Part shown: positions 19,436 through 32,123 of the stretch, in pieces | Position numbering within the stretch: position 1 is the first letter of the stretch | How the letters are laid out: each line of letters opens with the position of its first letter | Origin: Gordionus sp. m RMFG-2023 | Taxonomy: Eukaryota > Nematomorpha > Gordioida > Chordodea > Parachordodidae | Assembly (NCBI RefSeq): GCF_954871325.1 | Contig: NC_088775.1 | Location: 12,997,561-13,061,560, forward strand | Direction of reading: 5' to 3' | Length of the DNA: 64,000 bases | Notes under the pieces: generated by a model | Told to the model about the DNA's origin: nothing | The model's input: only the letters and a program-made list of their open reading frames with translations | The model's database searches: none | Program-made: the position numbers and the translations under genes

Positions 19436-19905
19436 TTAAATAAAACGGTGAATATTTTAAGCAATTGGAGAATTCAGGGTAATCGATGCCCAAAATTATA
19501 TAAATGGTTTGATATCATACTGGCAGTGCCAGCTACCCAAGGTAGTGTGGAAAGATGTTTTTCAACAATTAAATTTATACTATCTCTTAATGGATGTAAT
19601 TTGAGTGAGACGAATCTTTAATTAATTGTGCGGCCTAATAAAAATTTTTTAAGTAAATAAAGTTTAATATTGTTCATATTAAAATTAATCATTGATATTT
19701 ATTTGTATTATTTATAATTTAAATATTATTTTATAATCTGCAATTAATAAAAATGAAGATTTTTATGTATAAGTTTTTTATTTTAATGATTGAAATAATA
19801 CAAAATTGTTCAAACCGAACCGAAGTATTTATTTTTTACGAACCGAACCCTAAGTTATTTTTATCCGAACCTGAACCGATATTTGTTTAGGTTTGGATCC
19901 CTGGT
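19436..19905 (+). mobile_element. hAT transposon 3' remnant
   Basis: The plus-strand frame from about 19450 reads ILSNWRIQGNRCPKLYKWF, then ILAVPATQGSVERCFSTIK and LSLNGCNLSETNL. This is the C-terminal dimerisation region of hAT transposases (the family usually has SERxFS). A stop follows immediately. Downstream AT-rich DNA ends in a patch of GAACCGAACC and GGTTTGGATCCCTG words that may be the element's 3' terminus. The 5' part of the element is missing. A second patch with similar GGTTCGGGTT words lies near 55500-55620. Confidence 0.65.
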
Positions 19906-20284
19906 AATAAATATAACTGCAGTATATTGTTAAATTGAATATCTAATTATTATAATAATATATTACAATAGTCAGTAATTTAGGTAAAGGGGCATTTTCT
20001 TTATACTGTCCACCAAACTAAATTAATATACAATTAAGCAAAACATTGTTAAAATTTGCAGAATAAATGCTTTCACTCGCTTTTTTATATTAAGATTTAC
20101 CAAAATCTTGTCATTAATAATTTTTTCCTTTATAATGGGGTTAAAGTCAGACACTAAATATGCATAAAAGATTGCCATATTTTAGAACTATTTCTTCTAA
20201 TTGTTCAGTCAACTTAAATAGAAAAGAAAAAATCTTGATTAAGCAACTGACAATTGTACATAATAACAAGATGCTAGGTTTGAC

Positions 20285-20370
20285 CTGAGATGATGCCCAT
20301 GGCCACGGAAAATGGAGAAGGGCGATTAGAAGGCAAAATGGTCTCTTCGGGTAAACCTGGTAAAGGACCA
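20285..20370 (-). other. orphan exon-like block
   Basis: An 86-bp block richer in G+C than its surroundings, bounded on the minus strand by CATTGTTTAG on the acceptor side and TCAG|GTCAAA on the donor side. One open frame reads GPLPGLPEETILPSNRPSPF and then SVAMGIIS; another minus frame and one plus frame are also open over this length, so the frame is uncertain. It lies upstream of the minus-strand FLYWCH/MULE gene but is not in phase with that gene's first visible exon. I do not recognise it. Confidence 0.25.
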
Positions 20371-21014
20371 CTAAACAATGAAAATCTTTCCAAAGTTTTT
20401 TGATTTTTTGTAGTATACAATTAAATAATGGTTATACCTATGATCGAAATTTTTCACATTAATAAAGAATGTAAACCTAATTATTAAAAAAATAAATAAT
20501 AAAAGTGTCCATACATAGAAACAAGCTGTAGTGCCATTTTGTGGTTTTCATCTCGATATTGAATTTATTTTTATTATATGAAAGCATATTAATGTCATTT
20601 AATCGATGTACAAGCCATAAAATGGTGCTACAGCTGACTCCAATGTATGGACACCTTTAAATGTATTTAATAAATGGTCAATCAAGTAGTATAGTATATA
20701 TATTAGCGTCAATGTGTTATTTTCGGCAATGTACACATTGCCTGATTTTTTTAGGCAATGTGTTACGGTGGTAGGCAGGGTGCAGGGAGAATTAGATGTA
20801 CACATTGCCTAAATAACCAGGCAAAGTGTACATTGCCTGGTTTTTTTAGGCAATGTATTATTTTTGTAATAATATATTATTAATAATATTTTATTTATTT
20901 TCTCAAATTATTAATATAAGTTACAAAATTATAATACAAATATTATTATTATTATTATTTTATAATAATACTACAAGACATTAGTAAATATATTTTTTAA
21001 AGAAATATAGTACA

Positions 21015-21349
21015 TGTTATATTGTGGAAATAATTTAAATAAAATCACTTGAGGTGATAATGAAATATTTTATGTAAAAGTAAAATCGATTTAAATGTAA
21101 AAGTAAAGATCAATTTAAAGGTAAAAAGTTAAAAATGATTTATAACGATAAATTATATTTGAAAGACATATCTGTAGGATATTGATATATTATACTTTTT
21201 TTGTATATATTGTTATGTTTTTTTGTTATATGATAGTTTTTGAAATTTATATGTTATAATAAAAAAAGATAAATTAAATATTTGTGGTCAACTTTAAATT
21301 ATAAAATCTCATCCTTATCACATATCCGAGAAATCGTAGAATTCTTATA
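21015..21349 (+). repeat. 5' LTR of the Gypsy element
   Basis: A 335-bp LTR beginning TGTTATATTGTGGAAATAA and ending GAATTCTTATA. It does not end in the usual CA; the partner LTR ends the same way, and the 5-bp target duplication fixes the boundary. Confidence 0.9.
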
Positions 21350-24300
21350 TGGTGGCAACGTATTCCGACGTTTACAATTCTTATAATAGTCTCAGTTTAT
21401 AGTTACAATATGACAGAGCGATTTCGATACATTATGATTATAAGATGTCCATCACGCTTTGAAATCAGGCAACATCTCAATACTTCGACGCACAAATCCA
21501 TTCCGTTTATACACGAAACAAGATTGGTTCATTTCTTCTATTACGATAATGCAGATGACATGCAAACTGCGTTTTCGGCCATACAAGGACAGGAGTTCAC
21601 TGACTCCTATGGGAATAGTTTCTTTATTAATGCTCAATGCTATCGAAGAGATTGAATCATTTGACCAACGCCACCAGATAAATTTATTAGCTTGTATTAT
21701 TCAATTTTACATGCGTATATAAATATATTTTTTTTTCCGTGTGATATATGATATAAATAAGTTGTGAAATAAACGATCATTATAAATAATATATATTATG
21801 AAACCGTTAGTAAATACAAAAAATAATATAGTTGACGTACCGGCGTTTACGGGGAACGTTGAGTTTTTTTAAAAAAGATTCGATTCCGTATTAAAAGATA
21901 GCCTATGGACGGAAGCGGAAAAAGCGAGTATTTTCACAAACAGATTACCAGAAGACGAGTACTTAAATCTAGAGGCAATCTGTACATCGTCCGAGTTCTC
22001 TAATCTTACAAATTTAATCGAGAAGTTTAAACTTCTACACCCTAAAAAATCTATGGACAGTTACAATGTTGATTTTGCGGCAGCGGTGCAAAATCCAGGT
22101 GAAAAATTTCAGGTCTGCGTAACTCGAGTATGTGGTTTAAATACTAAATGTAAGTATGAAGACTTTGAGAGAGCGATAGAAAAAATAAGGCTTTCATCGA
22201 TAAGTAAGAAAATCAGGCAGAGAATTTCTAAAATGGAAAATGTAAATATAGATATGATACTAAAGGCAGCAGCAGATATAGAAGAGAAAGAAGCGTGTGA
22301 CAATATTTTAAATAAAATTGATAATATAAAAATTGAAGCAGGAACCACGGTGAAAGCGATAGATGAGGTTGAAATACGATGGTAACAATAGATTGGCATG
22401 TACTTCAAATGATAATGGGTTTAGACAGCAGTGGACACCTAGATGCGATAATTGGCAGAGGTTTCAAGGAAACAATTATGATTCACGTTATCGTAACAAT
22501 TTCAATCCGCGGTATCAAAATAACTTTAATCATAGATATCAATATAATGACAGAGCGCCAAGATCGAGATTCAATAATGATAATTATAACGATAGGCGTA
22601 ATTATGACAGATACAATGATAGAAATAATAATGATTCAAGATACAGACCAAGATATAATCAGAATTACGATCAAAGTTATAATCGTAACTACAAACAGAA
22701 TTGCAACCAAAACTACAATCAATCGTATAATAATAACAGATACCGAAATAATGACAATAACCAACGGCGATACTCAAATAAAGTAAATACGGTCAATATA
22801 GAAGAAATAAAGGAAATAAAGGATGTAAATTGTGATAAAATTGAAAAAGAAGAATATAGTCTTTTTAATGTGGATATAAATAATCTTGATGATGATAATA
22901 ACAAAGCATATGACGCATATAAAATCACGATGCACCTTAATGATGTGCCAATTGAATTACAGATAGACACGGGGTCAAGATTCACAATACTACCAATAAG
23001 TGTTGCAAGAAAAATTGGTATTAAAACATTAAAGAAATCGGAAACAAAACTTACGGGCTATGATGGGAGAATTATAAAGGTGTTGGGCACCATTGACATC
23101 AAGGCAAAATATGGAAACAAGACAGAGATCTTGAACATACATGTAGGCAGAGCAATAAAATACCGCTGTTAGGTAGGACATGGTTGAAAGCGTTTGGCAA
23201 CATATTAGAGCAATTTGTAAACCATGTCGAAGAAAATTATGATGATGCAATACAAAAGATGATAAACGTTTGTAAAACCAAAGTTGACAAAAAGCCTATA
23301 AATCGCAGTTATGTTAAACTTTATCTTAAACAGGACGCTATACCAAAAATAATACCGCCAAGACGAGTGCCATATAAACGACATGATTTGTTAACAAAGG
23401 AGTTGCAGAAGTGGATCGATGACAAGATAATCGAGCCAGTGGACGAAGTACGCTGGGCGAGTCGGCTCACACCTGTTTATAAGAGCGATGGTACATTGAG
23501 GCTTTGCGTAGATTTCAAGAGCACAATCAATCCTGCACTGGTAGACTTCAAATACCCAATTCCAAGAATCAATGACCTTATATCAAAGCTGTCAAAAGGC
23601 AAGAAGTTTACAAAAAAAGATTTTAAGAATGCTTTCCTTCAAATACCAATTCACAAAGAATCAAGAAATCTTCTCACCATATCCACGCATAGAGGCTACT
23701 TCAGATTCACCAGACTTCCTTTCGGTTTAAAGACATCATCAGCTATCTTTCAGCAGACTATGGATAAAATTTTTGGTGATTTAAAAGGCGTTATTTTCTA
23801 CATTGATGACTTATTAATTACTGGTGATGATGACGAAAAACACATGAAAAAACATAAAATTGGTTTTTGACAGAATCTCAAAATATGGACTAATACCTAA
23901 TTTACGAAGAGTATATTTTTCAAGAAAGAAATACGATTTCTAGGACACGACATCAATGATAAGGGGATTCATCCGAATGGAAAAAAGATAAAGGCCATTA
24001 CGGACATGCCAGTACCAACAACTAAAGAAGAACTAGCAACGTTTTTGGGCATGGCTAGTTATTACCGAAAATTTTTATGTAATTTTGCGGATTTAGCGGA
24101 TCCATTATACAAGATAGTAAATAAAGAAAAATTTTTGTGGAATGACGTACATCAAAGATGTTATGATGATTTGAAGAATCTAATTAGTACACCACCATCG
24201 TTAAATTATTACAATCCAGATTTGCCGATAGGTATCGCAACGGAAGCTTCGAAAAAAGGTTTAGGTGCTGTATTATTTATTTCATATAGAAGGAAATGGT

Positions 24301-26082
24301 AAGGAGATGCCTATAGCATACGCATCGAGAACTTTATTGAAAGCAGAAATTAACTATACAAATATCGAGAGAGAGGCTTTAGCAATAGTATATGCAGTGA
24401 AGAAGTTTCAAGAGTACCTCATAGGTTCCAAATTCGTCATTATAACCGACCACAAGCCACTCGTTTACATATTTACAAAAGGATTAAAAGATAACACGTC
24501 AATATCGATGAGATTGCAAAAGTGGAATTTGGCTATGGGAGCTTATGATTTCACGATAGTTCACAGAGCTGGTAATCGCAATACAATACCAGACTGTTTA
24601 TCAAGATTACCACAAAGAAATACTGAAGAGGATATACAAAATATAGAAAATAATGAGATTACTAGTGATTTATGGGACATACCAATAAACTTAAAAGAAT
24701 AGTGAAAGAAACAAACGATGATGATGAATTAATGGAAGTAATAAATAACATCAAACATGGTGAAGATATAAAAAACAAAACATACAAGAATATGGAAATG
24801 GAGTTGAGTTTGATAAAGAATTGCCTTTTTAAAGAAAACCGAATCATAATACCAAGGAAAATGAGAAATGAGATGTTAAAAGATTTACACAAAGGGCATT
24901 TAGGCGCAGGCAAGATAAAATTATTGGCGAAAGATTATTTATGGTGGCCTGGTATAAATGCAGATTTAGATCAAGAGGTAAAAGAGTGTGAAGAATGTAA
25001 CAAATGGGCAGACAATCCACACAATATACAAAATCCATGGAGAATCGCGACTAAAATTTTTGAACGAGTACATATTGACTTTGCACAGTTCGGAGATAAT
25101 GATTACATGGTATTTGTGGACGCGTATAGCAAATTTCCAATAATAAAGAGAATGAAAAATATTACAACAGAATCTACTGTGAAAGAACTGATGAGAATAA
25201 TAAGTCTATTTGGAATACCATATAACATCGTGACGGATAATGGCACCAATTTCACTAGTCACCTATTTAAAAAATTTTGTGAGGATCATGGAATAAAACA
25301 TATTTTGACTGCTCCACATCATCAACAATCCAATGGTCAATGCGAACGTATGATTAAATCGATGAAAATGAGCTTGAAGAGAAATGTGGAGAATATCACA
25401 AAAGTTAACGCCAACATAGCTTTAGAAAAATTTTTGTTTAATTATCGAAATACTCCAAATGCGCCGACAAATATGATACCAAGCAAATTAATGTTTTCTA
25501 GAAGTATAAGGACAAAATGGGATTTGGTTAAACCTATGGAGGAAAAAGATAACGTATTAAATCGCAAAATAACAGTAACGAGAAATATCAACGTAGGAGA
25601 TAAAATTTGGTATAAAACGTTCAAGGAAAACATGTGGGATAAAGGAGTAGTGATACATAAAGATGGAAATTTATCATACAAAATAGATACTGGACATAAT
25701 ATAATAAGAAGACATTTGGATCAAATAAAAATAAGATCGACAAGTAATGATTATACGACGAGTGAACGAGTTTTTAGAGGGGGAAGAGGTCAGGAGCAAA
25801 ATCAAGATCAAAATAAAGAACAAGATCAAGTTCAAGTTCAAAGCCAGATAAGAGATCGAAATAAAAAAAGTATTCAAGAGCCAAGTCGACAATACAATTT
25901 GAGACCGAAGAAATTCATTGATTATAAATAAACTATATAAAATAAAATATAATTTTTTAGTTAAATTTGATGTTAGAACGAAAAGGTACATGGACTTGGA
26001 ATAAATAAAGAACTTAGGGATTACCTCAATATACGATACGAATGATGGGTACGATGAAGGGGGAAACTAAAAGAGAAGGAAA

Positions 26083-26415
26083 TGTTATATTGTGGAAATA
26101 ATTTAAATAAAATCACTCGAGGTGATAATGAAATATTTTATGTAAAAGTAAAATCGATTTAAATGTAAAAGTAAAGATCAATTTAAAGGTAAAAAGTTAA
26201 AAATGATTTATAACGATAAATTATATTTGAAAGACATATCTGTAGGATATTGATATATTATAATTTTTTGTATATATTGTTATGTTTTTTTGTTATATGA
26301 TAGTTTTTGAAATTTATATGTTATAATAAAAAAAGATAAATTAAATATTTGTGGTCAACTTAAATTATAAAATATCATCCTTATCACATATCCGAGAAAT
26401 CATAGAATTCCTATA
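26083..26415 (+). repeat. 3' LTR of the Gypsy element
   Basis: A 333-bp direct copy of 21015-21349, followed by the target duplication GTACA. It differs from the 5' copy at roughly seven positions. Confidence 0.9.
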
Positions 26416-26599
26416 GTACATACTCGGGAAAAATATATATATATATATTAGATATTTAAAACATAAATGTTTAATTATAACGAAAAAATATTTTTTTTTG
26501 TGATTAAAATCTAAATATAGTTGCGATGCAAAATATAGATAAAATTAACAAAAAAGTTTTTAATATAAAACAAATGACTATATTTGATAAACTAGGAGG

Positions 26600-28920
26600 G
26601 AAATGGGAGTGTTTCGAAGAAACATTTGTAGTTCCCCTTTAGGATTTCAAATTAGACTTTTTGTTTAAGAGATAGGGACTCGTTTTTGACCCCTGTCCTT
26701 AACGAAATTTTTCTACCCAATTGATTTAAGAATTTTAGGGATTGGGGACGGGGTTTTCAAGGACGCTAAAAATTAGGGGAATAAATATAAAAGAGTTAGG
26801 GAGGAATCTATATTTATTAAACTTATTGATTTCTTGTAGTTCCAAGGGGTCGGTATTTCCGTTAGCCGGAAAGGAGGTAACACAAGAGACGTCCCAGACA
26901 AGTCTTTTGCCGCCGTGCCAAGACGTTAAAGACATGCCGTCAGGGCGCTTACCGTCAGCATTTAGGAGACCCAATGGCTCCAAACTATTGGGGAAACCGG
27001 CCGAAATCAAGGCTTTGCCGATTAACCTATTAAGGTTGTCGTGCCTCGGGAAACGGCCACTGACTTTGAGGCACGAGAAACAATGTCTAGAGAAAGGATC
27101 AACCTGTTTGTGACAGGCAGCACAGGTGTCCACAGAAGGGATAAGGCAACCAAGCCTATGGCCAATGGCAGTTTGAAACTCGTCGTCTGTGAGTAACGTT
27201 TCCTTTTTACCACTCGGAATCGCGTCTAGCCATTCATGGCCGTTAGAGTTTTTTTTTGCGTTTCTGAGCAGTTGAAGGTTAGTTAGATCAGGATACATAC
27301 AAAGTTTTTCAAACGAGCATTGAAGCATAGGGACCAGGAAGCTCTTTAGATGACAGGAAATTGGCTGCTCGGAGCCTTGGGTGATTAGAGTAAACCACTC
27401 TTGTTTAGCTGAAGATAGAAGGGGATCGTCCAACTCGATAAGCGAGGAAATAGAATCGGGGAAGGATATTCGAGATGAAAGAAAACACGCAATTGCCATA
27501 AGGAAGGGGGGTGACAATCCCAGTCCACCCCGGTAAGCGGGCATAGAGGCGAGGGACCAATTGAAATCGGAAAAATTTAAGCCTAAAAGGGATTCGATAA
27601 AATGTTTAAATTTTAATTCGAAGACCTTAAGGAGAGTATTGTACTAGAAAACGGGGGAAGATTTAAATAAATGTAAGAATTTAGGTAGAAAAAGACATTT
27701 TTTGGTGAGAAAGAAGAACTGATGCTTTGGGAGATGAGGAAGATTCTTGAGTGAATTGGAAAGGGACTGGATCAAATCGTCAGAAGTTTTTTGACAAAAG
27801 GAGGTTGAAAAACCGATAGGGGAACCTAAAAGACAGTTCCTCGTGCGGAATGATTGTAAAATCTAAGGGATGAATAAAATCCTTATTGTTGAGGGAGAAA
27901 ATTTCACACTTTTTCCTATTTAGGGAAAGACCAATTTTCGAAGCTCTCTATGGCCGACATAACATTGGATAAAGAACCGCCAAAAGAGCCATCGTCGAGA
28001 TACCATAAATTAAGGTCTAATTGGAAATTAGACTTTAAATTTTTGATCAAATCATGAATCCCTATAGTAAAGAGCAGGGGGCCTAGAGGATCACCTTGCT
28101 GTATCCCCTCTTCGGAGGATATGGAAAATTCCCCGAATTTGAGTAACGAAGGGAATCCATAACAGGAATTAAGGAAATTCCCATATTTTGGGGAATGGTG
28201 TAAAAAAGATGGTAAGAATGCCCTCCTATGGATGGTGTTGAAGGCATTTTTGAAGTCTAACTTGCAGAAAACCTTATCGGCCTCAGTTTTATAAAAATAC
28301 GCGCAACATGTGAGGCCACTTCACACCCACCTCTCACTCCAAATCCTAACTGTGAAGGAAATAAGAAGGAACTAGCCTTAGGCCGAATCCTATTTACGAT
28401 AGCCTTGGCGACTAAACGACGAAAGAATGACCCTATGGCTATAGGTCTAACGCCGCCATCCGGTTTGGTCAAGCAGACAAGACGTGCGCCAAAAATAATA
28501 GGACGAATGCAAAGGGGAACTTAGCGTACGAGGATATTATTGCACAGTTCGGTTAATGCTTTCAACAAAGGGTCAATGAAGCCACTATCAGAGCATTGAA
28601 TTAACTCCACAAAGAAACCAGGTCTGTAGCCGTCCAACCCACCTGTCGTCCTTTTTTTAAAGGACTTTAAGCACTTAAGTACTTCGTCACAGGTAAAGGG
28701 AATAGGGGAGGAGGCATGCGGGTGGATGTTAAAAGGGGACGCTCGTGGATGTTTTTCAAGAAGTTGTTTCAATATGGTAACGTTGATAGGTGAAATAGTC
28801 ATCGGAAGACAATATTCGGGCCGCACCGCTAATATCTCCAAGATCTAATTTTTCGGAGATCAATTTGTGACGGAAGGAGTTGGGGTTTAAAGCGTAAGAA
28901 GGAGAAAATTCATCGATAAT
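26600..28920 (-). mobile_element. LINE fragment with RT and restriction-like endonuclease tail
   Basis: Minus-strand, G+C-richer block with non-LTR reverse transcriptase motifs in order: TTGGLDGYRPGFF (about 28650), TKPDGGVRPIAIGSFFRRL (about 28440), CKLDFKNAFNTIHRRAF (about 28250), EGIQQGDPLGPLLFT (about 28100), and catalytic YLDDGSFGG (about 28000). The C-terminal frame (27544-26735) has GGLGLSPPF, a Cys/His cluster CAACHKQVDPFSRHCFSC, then KRPDG and LVWDVS. These resemble the CCHC plus PD-(D/E)XK arrangement of R2-like, restriction-like-endonuclease LINEs. The reading frame changes several times and at least one stop interrupts it, and the 5' part is absent, so it is a dead truncated copy. 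It lies inside the foldback element, next to its repeat palindrome. Confidence 0.8.
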
Positions 28921-28929
28921 TTTTTAAGA

Positions 28930-31150
28930 TTATTATTTTACTTAATTTATAATTTTTAGATAATATAAATATAATATTTTTATGAAATGATTTTTGATCG
29001 CTAATTTTTAATATTATATTTTATGTATTTTTTCCTGATATATCTTTTGATCGCTACTTTTTAATATTATTTTGTACGTATTTTTTTCTGATATATCTTT
29101 TGATCGCTAATTTTTAATATTATTTTTAAATATTTTTTACGTATTTTTTTCTGACATATCTTTTGATCGCTAATTTTTAATATTATTTTTAAATATATTT
29201 TAAGATTATTTTTTACGTATTTTTTTCTGATATATCTTTTGATCGCTAATTTTTAATATTATTTTTAAATATTTTTTAAGATTATTTTTTTCATACTTTT
29301 TTCTGATATATCTTTTGATCACTAATTTTTAAATATTTTTTAAGATTATTTTTTACGTATCTTTTTCTCTTTTGATCGCCAATTTTTTAGGTAAAAATAT
29401 TAACATGTTATATATAAATTTCTTATCGTTATTTTTGAATTTTTTTAAATTAAATAGGTAAAAATATAAATTGTAAAGATATAAAATTAAAATTTCAGTA
29501 AAGATGTAGAAAAGTGACATTTGTCATAATCGTTATTTTGAACTATTTTGAATTTTTTTAAAATAAATAGCTAAAAATATATATTGTAAACAAGTTAAAT
29601 TAAAATTTCAGTGAAGATGTACCATAGAAAAGTAACAATTGTCATAATCGTTATTTTTGAACTTTTTTGATATTTTTTTAAAGTAAATAGGTAAAAATAT
29701 ATATTGTAAACAAGTTAAATTAAAATTTCAGTGAAGATGTACCATAGAAAAGTGACAATTGTTATAAACGTTATTTTTGAACTTTTTTGAGTTTTTTTAA
29801 AGTAAATAGGTAAAAATATGTTTTGTAAACATGTTAAATTAATATTTCAGTTAAAGTGTACTATAGAAAAGTGACAATTGTCATAATCGATATTTTTGAA
29901 CTTTTTTGAGTTTTTTTAAAGTAAATAGGTAAAAATATGTTTTGTAAACATGTTAAATTAATATTTCAGTGAAAGTGTACTATAGAAAAGTGGCAATTGT
30001 CATAATCGTTATTTTTGAACTTTTTTTAAAGTAAATAGGTAAAAATATGTTTTGTAAAAATGCTAAATTAATATTTCAGTGAAAGTGTACTATAGAAAAG
30101 TGGCAATTGTCATAATCGTTATTTTTGAACTTTTTTGAGGGAATTTTGTTTATAACTATATGACAATTGTCACTTTTCTATGTTTAATTTAAGTTGTTTA
30201 CAATATATATTATTACCAATTACTTTAAAAAAATTCAAAAATAACGATTATGATAATTGTCACTTTTCTATGGTACATCTTCATTGGAATTTTAATTTAT
30301 CTTGTTTACAATATATATTTTTACCTATTTACTTCAAAAAAGTTCAATAACGATTATGACAATTGTCACTTTTCTATGATACATCTTCACTGAAATTTTA
30401 ATTTAACTTGTTTACAATGCTATTTATTTGAAAAAAACTCAAAAATAACAATTATGACAATTGTCACTTTTCTATGGTACATGCTATTTATTTTAAAAAA
30501 ATTCAGAAAAGTTTAAAAATAACGATTATGACAATTGTCACTTTTCTTTGGTACATCTTCACTGAAATTTTAATTTAACTTTACAATATATATTTTTACC
30601 AATTTACTTTAAAAAAACTCAAAAAAGTTCAAAAATAACGATTATGACAATTGTCACTTTTCTATGGTACATCTTAACTGAAATTTTAATATAACATGTT
30701 TACAAAACATAATTTTCAGAAAAAAAAGTACTATTTTAAAAATCCTTTAAAAAAAATATATATTTAAAAATATTTACGATCAAAAGATGTACCAGAAAAA
30801 AAGTACGTAAAAAATTAAAATATTTACGATCAAAGATGTATCAGATAATAAGTACCTAAAAAATTAATATTTATTTTTAAAACAATTATCAATCAAAAAT
30901 ATTAAAAATAATAATATAACAAATTAAAAAAAATTAATCAAATATATATATTAAAAATCCTTTAATAAAAATATATTCAAAAATATTTACGATCAAAAGA
31001 TGTAGAAAAAAAGTACGTAAATAAAATATATAAAAAATATTGACAATCTTAAAAATATTACTTAAAAATATATTTAATAAAATCTTTAACTTATAAAAAT
31101 AATAAATTTATAAATAATAAATTCCTCTCAAATAAATATTAAATTAATAT
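28930..31150. repeat. 2.2-kb palindrome of tandem repeats (foldback arms)
   Basis: The left arm has about seven copies of a 57-75-bp unit (TTTTTTCTGATATATCTTTTG then ATCGCTAATTTTTAATATT; 28940-29390), followed by about seven copies of a 105-bp unit (GAAAAGTGACAATTGTCATA, ATCGTTATTTTTGAAC, TAGGTAAAAATAT; 29400-30140). The right arm repeats both in reverse complement (about 30150-30720, then 30720-31090). The centre is near 30140. Internally the GACAATTGTC word is itself palindromic. No coding capacity. Confidence 0.8.
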
Positions 31151-31362
31151 CAATTAAATAATAAATTAATCTCTCAAATAAATAATAAATTTATAAAATA
31201 AAATACATTGCCTAAAAAAACCAGGCAATGTACACTTTGCCTGATTATTTAGGCAATGTACACATTGCATAAATAACTAATTCACCCTGCCTACCACCGT
31301 AACACATTGCCTAAAAAAATCAGGCAATGTGTACATTGCCGAAAATAACACATTGACTCTAA

Positions 31363-32123
31363 CATATATATCATTGGTTGTGCTTTGATTGAATAGCCAT
31401 AGCATTTCAAAAAAGTGTTACATAGAAGAAAAAAATCGAAAGACGCAAAAATATGAATCGGGTTTTGATGTAATTAATTTTCAATTAGGCTTCAAAATTC
31501 GATATCAAAGCACACTCTTACTAATAATATTAGCTAAAAAAATTCAATAAAATTTCATTTGTGATCTAATCTTTATTCTAAAAAAAATGTAATTATGTAC
31601 AAGAGTTAATTGTGTAATAAAAAGTTATATGATTTATAATAAAAATCGGGAATATGTATGTAATCCCATTATATATAATGTATTGGTATGTATTTAAAAT
31701 CAATTCATATTTGTACATATATCTCTAAAAAATTGTTAATTTTTGATTATGTATTTTTTTTGTATAATTTCTTTTAATATAGTAATATATATGTAAAAAA
31801 AAGATGTCACAAAAATTAATATTAAAATTATAAAGGCTAAATCCTATATCACATGGTTTTTTTTAAATATTTATTAGCACCTTTTAATGGGCTTTTTGAG
31901 ACTAATTTTAATCTGAGACTAATTTTAATCGAGTTTGAATAAATATTTATACGATTAAATATCTAACAGAAAAATAAGATTAGCAAGTGATTAAATTATT
32001 TACAAAGGATATATAATAATAATAAAAAACAAATGTCTAAAAAATATGTAATATATTAATGTAAAAAAATATATAATAAAATTCGAGATTGATTTTTAAA
32101 AAAAATATTCTTATAATTCATTT
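31363..32123. other. spacer between foldback element and TENT5
   Basis: AT-rich DNA that would include the TENT5 3' UTR on the minus strand. AATAAA-like words are common and not diagnostic. No gene or transposon ends seen. Confidence 0.5.

Larger units (their letters stand above)
21010..26420 (+). mobile_element. Ty3/Gypsy LTR retrotransposon, nearly whole fossil
   Basis: Two LTRs (21015-21349 and 26083-26415) flanked by a 5-bp target duplication GTACA (21010-21014, 26416-26420). Just inside the left LTR a TGGTGGCAACG primer-binding site follows; a purine tract AAAAGAGAAGGAA precedes the right LTR. Internal parts in order: a short leader frame (about 21.4-21.65 kb, unrecognised), a gag-like region (about 21.86-22.4), an Asn/Arg/Tyr-rich segment (about 22.4-22.8), protease with DTG (about 22.95), reverse transcriptase with YIDD (about 23.2-23.9), RNase H (about 24.2-24.6), and integrase with its HHCC finger and DDE core (about 24.8-25.6) plus a charged Gln-rich tail. 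Pol order RT-RNaseH-integrase makes it Gypsy, not Copia. It looks close to whole, with a few breaks. The LTRs differ at only a handful of sites (about 98% identical), so it is young. Confidence 0.95.
20703..31362. mobile_element. foldback element split by Gypsy and LINE insertions
   Basis: The ends are inverted repeats of about 160 bp. The left (20703-20865) starts TTAGCGTCAATGTGTTA and the right (31200-31362), read in reverse, starts TTAGAGTCAATGTGTTA. Both continue with stacked GGCAATGTACACATTGCC palindromes and CTACCACCG-type words. Next to the right terminus lies a 2.2-kb palindrome of tandem repeats (28930-31150). Between the left terminus and that palindrome sit a Gypsy element (21015-26415) and a LINE (about 26600-28920). 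Removing those two lengths leaves about 3 kb, similar to the foldback element at 35018-37741. I infer one foldback element later opened by two retroelements. Flanking TA-rich DNA hides any target duplication. Confidence 0.6.

Noticed and set aside
20741-20860. Stacked GGCAATGTACACATTGCC palindromes considered as a CRISPR-like array or operator
   Set aside because: The genome is eukaryotic and the words are parts of the inverted terminus of the foldback element, repeated in reverse at 31200-31350.
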